DNA of 7,213 nt. It comes from an uncultured Mailhella sp. GTDB taxonomy: Bacteria; Desulfobacterota; Desulfovibrionia; Desulfovibrionales; Desulfovibrionaceae. This document shows, piece after piece, positions 6,053 to 7,213 of this stretch (position 1 is its first letter; the number at the start of each line of letters is the position of its first letter). Position numbers and translations under genes: made by a program. The notes under the pieces are model-generated. The model was given only the letters and a program-made list of their open reading frames with translations. It was not told the origin of the DNA and did not search any database. The stretch covers positions 1-7,213 of the forward strand of contig CAJTSU010000176.1 in the NCBI GenBank assembly GCA_910579055.1. Reading direction: 5' to 3'.

Positions 6053-6057
6053 TTCCC

Positions 6058-6969
6058 ATGCTCACATGGCAAGAACGATTCACTATCGGGGTAGAAAGCA
6101 TTGACAATGCCCACCGGGAGCTGTTCCGCATCGCCAACAAGCTGCACAGTGTCGTACGGACGAACGACAGTAATATCAAATGGACAGCAGCCCAAACCAT
6201 CAAGTATATACATAGCTACACCCTGAGGCATTTTCAGGATGAAGAAGCCTATATGCGCTCCATCAACTTCAGAGACTATGAAGCGCACAAGACTATCCAC
6301 GCCTCCATGCGTGAAAAAATTATTCCGCGCCTGTGTGCCCGCCTGGAACAGGAAGACTATTCCGCCGAATCCATCGAGTTCTTCCTGGATGTACTCGAAA
6401 AATGGCTCACTCGGCATATCGTCGGTCATGATCGGGAAATCGTGCGGAAAACGCTTCCTGATGCGGCCGAGGATGAGGCCCGGAAAAACGGTGTTCAAGG
6501 AATAGAAACGGCCTCCCGAAGCGTTTTGGAGGGGGCCAGTTCAACAAAGGTTACGGGCTCTTCCCCGGAACGCGCAAGACCGAAGCGGAGCATTTTCTTG
6601 CTGGCCATGACGCTGGCCATCTTCGTGGTTGCATATGCCGGAGGCGGCCTGCTCGTGAAAAAACGGGTTGACAAGCTTACCGAGCTGCAAGCCTCCAGCC
6701 GGTCGGAGGAAAACTCCCTTGCCCGACTCAAAGCCGCCACCCAGGCGGAGGCGGCTTCCCTTGCTGAATTGAAAGCCGCTATTCGAGCGGAGCAGGCCAC
6801 CCTTGCCGAGCTGAAATCAAAGACGTGGGGAATCAGATTCACGACGTTCCCCGATGGAACCAAAGCCATTATCCTGCCGAAAGATATGAAATACGAGCGG
6901 CATGGAAAAATTGGAACTGGAGAATATGCCGACTTTGAGGGCATTGTCGTTCAAGCGGATGCAAAATGA
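6058..6969 (+). CDS. Membrane-anchored bacteriohemerythrin with coiled-coil repeats
   Basis: Protein of 303 residues whose N-terminal domain (about 1-130) binds a di-iron centre that reversibly binds or senses O2. All seven ligands are visible: His19, His58, Glu62, His77, His81, His120, Asp125, in the standard H...HxxxE...HxxxH...HxxxxD order. A polar linker (130-177) leads to one membrane helix (about 178-200). Then come 3.5 tandem 14-residue repeats (206-255) of the form SLAELKAAxxAEQA, a probable coiled coil, and a small C-terminal domain beginning TWGIRF with PDGTKAIILPK (265-275). By the positive-inside rule (RARPKR before and KKR after the helix) the orientation is ambiguous; the hemerythrin domain has no signal peptide and is probably cytoplasmic, placing the repeats outside. 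Family certain; the combined architecture is unusual. A role in O2 sensing or delivery is inferred. It is convergent with the gene beyond 7146 and diverges from the ferredoxin cluster. Confidence 0.94.
   Translation: MLTWQERFTIGVESIDNAHRELFRIANKLHSVVRTNDSNIKWTAAQTIKYIHSYTLRHFQDEEAYMRSINFRDYEAHKTIHASMREKIIPRLCARLEQEDYSAESIEFFLDVLEKWLTRHIVGHDREIVRKTLPDAAEDEARKNGVQGIETASRSVLEGASSTKVTGSSPERARPKRSIFLLAMTLAIFVVAYAGGGLLVKKRVDKLTELQASSRSEENSLARLKAATQAEAASLAELKAAIRAEQATLAELKSKTWGIRFTTFPDGTKAIILPKDMKYERHGKIGTGEYADFEGIVVQADAK
6673..6822 (+). repeat. 3.5 in-frame 42-base repeats (14-residue coiled-coil units)
   Basis: Units begin at 6673 (KLTELQASSRSEEN), 6715 (SLARLKAATQAEAA), 6757 (SLAELKAAIRAEQA) and 6799 (TLAELKSK, half unit). 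Fourteen residues equal two heptads, with Leu at fixed positions, so each unit adds two turns of a coiled coil. The first unit is the most diverged. Copy number could vary between strains. Confidence 0.85.
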
Positions 6970-7082
6970 ATTAAGAGAGAAACGAAATCCAACGTAAGCA
7001 ACGGCACATCACGCACAGCGCCATCAATACTATTCCACAACAGAGCGAACCTGAGCCATGCACGGACAGGTGAAGCCTCTTC

Positions 7083-7129
7083 CTTTTCCCCTTCTCCGTC
7101 GGCTGGAAGCCGGCGGAGAAGGGGAAGAG
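7083..7129. terminator. Long intergenic hairpin between convergent genes
   Basis: CCCCTTCTCCG (7088-7098) pairs perfectly with CGGAGAAGGGG (7114-7124). It continues inward to GGCT-GGA-AGCC (7101-7111) and outward through TTTT/AAGA and C-G, about 22 pairs with two G-T wobbles and a 3-base loop. A second small hairpin GGGC-TTA-GCCC (7135-7145) follows. Its place between two converging genes fits a bidirectional terminator, but neither strand has a U-tract after the stem. The rest of 6970-7082 shows nothing I can name. Confidence 0.55.
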
Positions 7130-7145
7130 CCTCCGGGCTTAGCCC

Positions 7146-7213
7146 CTAAAACGTATAGGTAAACGAAGCCATCACACCATGGGCGGCGGTGCGCTTTCCG
7201 GCCCTGAAGTCGT
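7146..7213 (-). CDS. C-terminal end of a probable outer-membrane beta-barrel protein (21 residues visible)
   Basis: A minus-strand frame enters from the right edge and stops with TAG at 7146-7148. The final residues HGVMASFTYTF alternate polar and hydrophobic positions and end in Phe, the usual C-terminal signature recognised for outer-membrane barrel assembly in autotransporters and porins. Too little is visible to name the family; it could be an autotransporter barrel or a porin-like protein. The reading frame could also be fortuitous, but the terminal Phe and the adjoining hairpins support a real gene end. Confidence 0.6.
   Translation of the reverse strand, partial: DFRAGKRTAAHGVMASFTYTF

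Noticed and set aside
6016..6057. Upstream ATG start for the hemerythrin gene
   Set aside because: It has no ribosome binding site and adds 14 residues not expected for the family; GGGAGG at 6047-6052 supports the 6058 start.

Overview
The window reads as a GC-rich chromosomal segment from an anaerobic proteobacterium, most likely a sulfur-metabolising Desulfovibrionaceae-type organism. This is inferred from an AprB/AprA-like ferredoxin-flavoprotein pair and a bacteriohemerythrin protein; there is no rRNA or other taxonomic marker, so the assignment is tentative.

Positions 1-5336 hold one minus-strand gene cluster, read right to left. It encodes a 2[4Fe-4S] ferredoxin (5088-5336), a 559-residue FAD oxidoreductase of the fumarate reductase/APS reductase alpha superfamily (3226-4905), a DASS/SLC13-like anion permease (1590-2975), a P1/DmpA (S58) family N-terminal-nucleophile peptidase (354-1505) and the N-terminal part of an EamA/DMT permease that runs off the left edge (1-364). 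The last two genes overlap by 11 bases. The other spacers are 84-250 bases and each contains strong hairpins. A likely promoter lies upstream of the ferredoxin, with a perfect 20-bp palindrome filling the -35/-10 spacer, which suggests a dedicated repressor. A reasonable reading is uptake of an organic anion, redox conversion by the flavoprotein-ferredoxin pair, amide hydrolysis by the peptidase and export of a product by the DMT permease. The substrate cannot be read from the sequence.

Positions 5461-6057 carry no convincing gene. About 280 bases of this stretch (5613-5875) form a dense series of perfect or near-perfect inverted repeats, including two mutually exclusive hairpins and a three-way-junction-like unit. 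It could be a structured leader, a non-coding RNA or an intergenic repeat.

Positions 6058-6969 encode, on the plus strand, a membrane-anchored hemerythrin: a complete seven-ligand hemerythrin domain, one membrane helix, 3.5 copies of a 14-residue coiled-coil repeat and a small C-terminal domain. A long intergenic hairpin (7083-7129) separates it from a convergent minus-strand gene. Only the last 21 codons of that gene are visible, and they look like the C-terminal strand of an outer-membrane beta-barrel.
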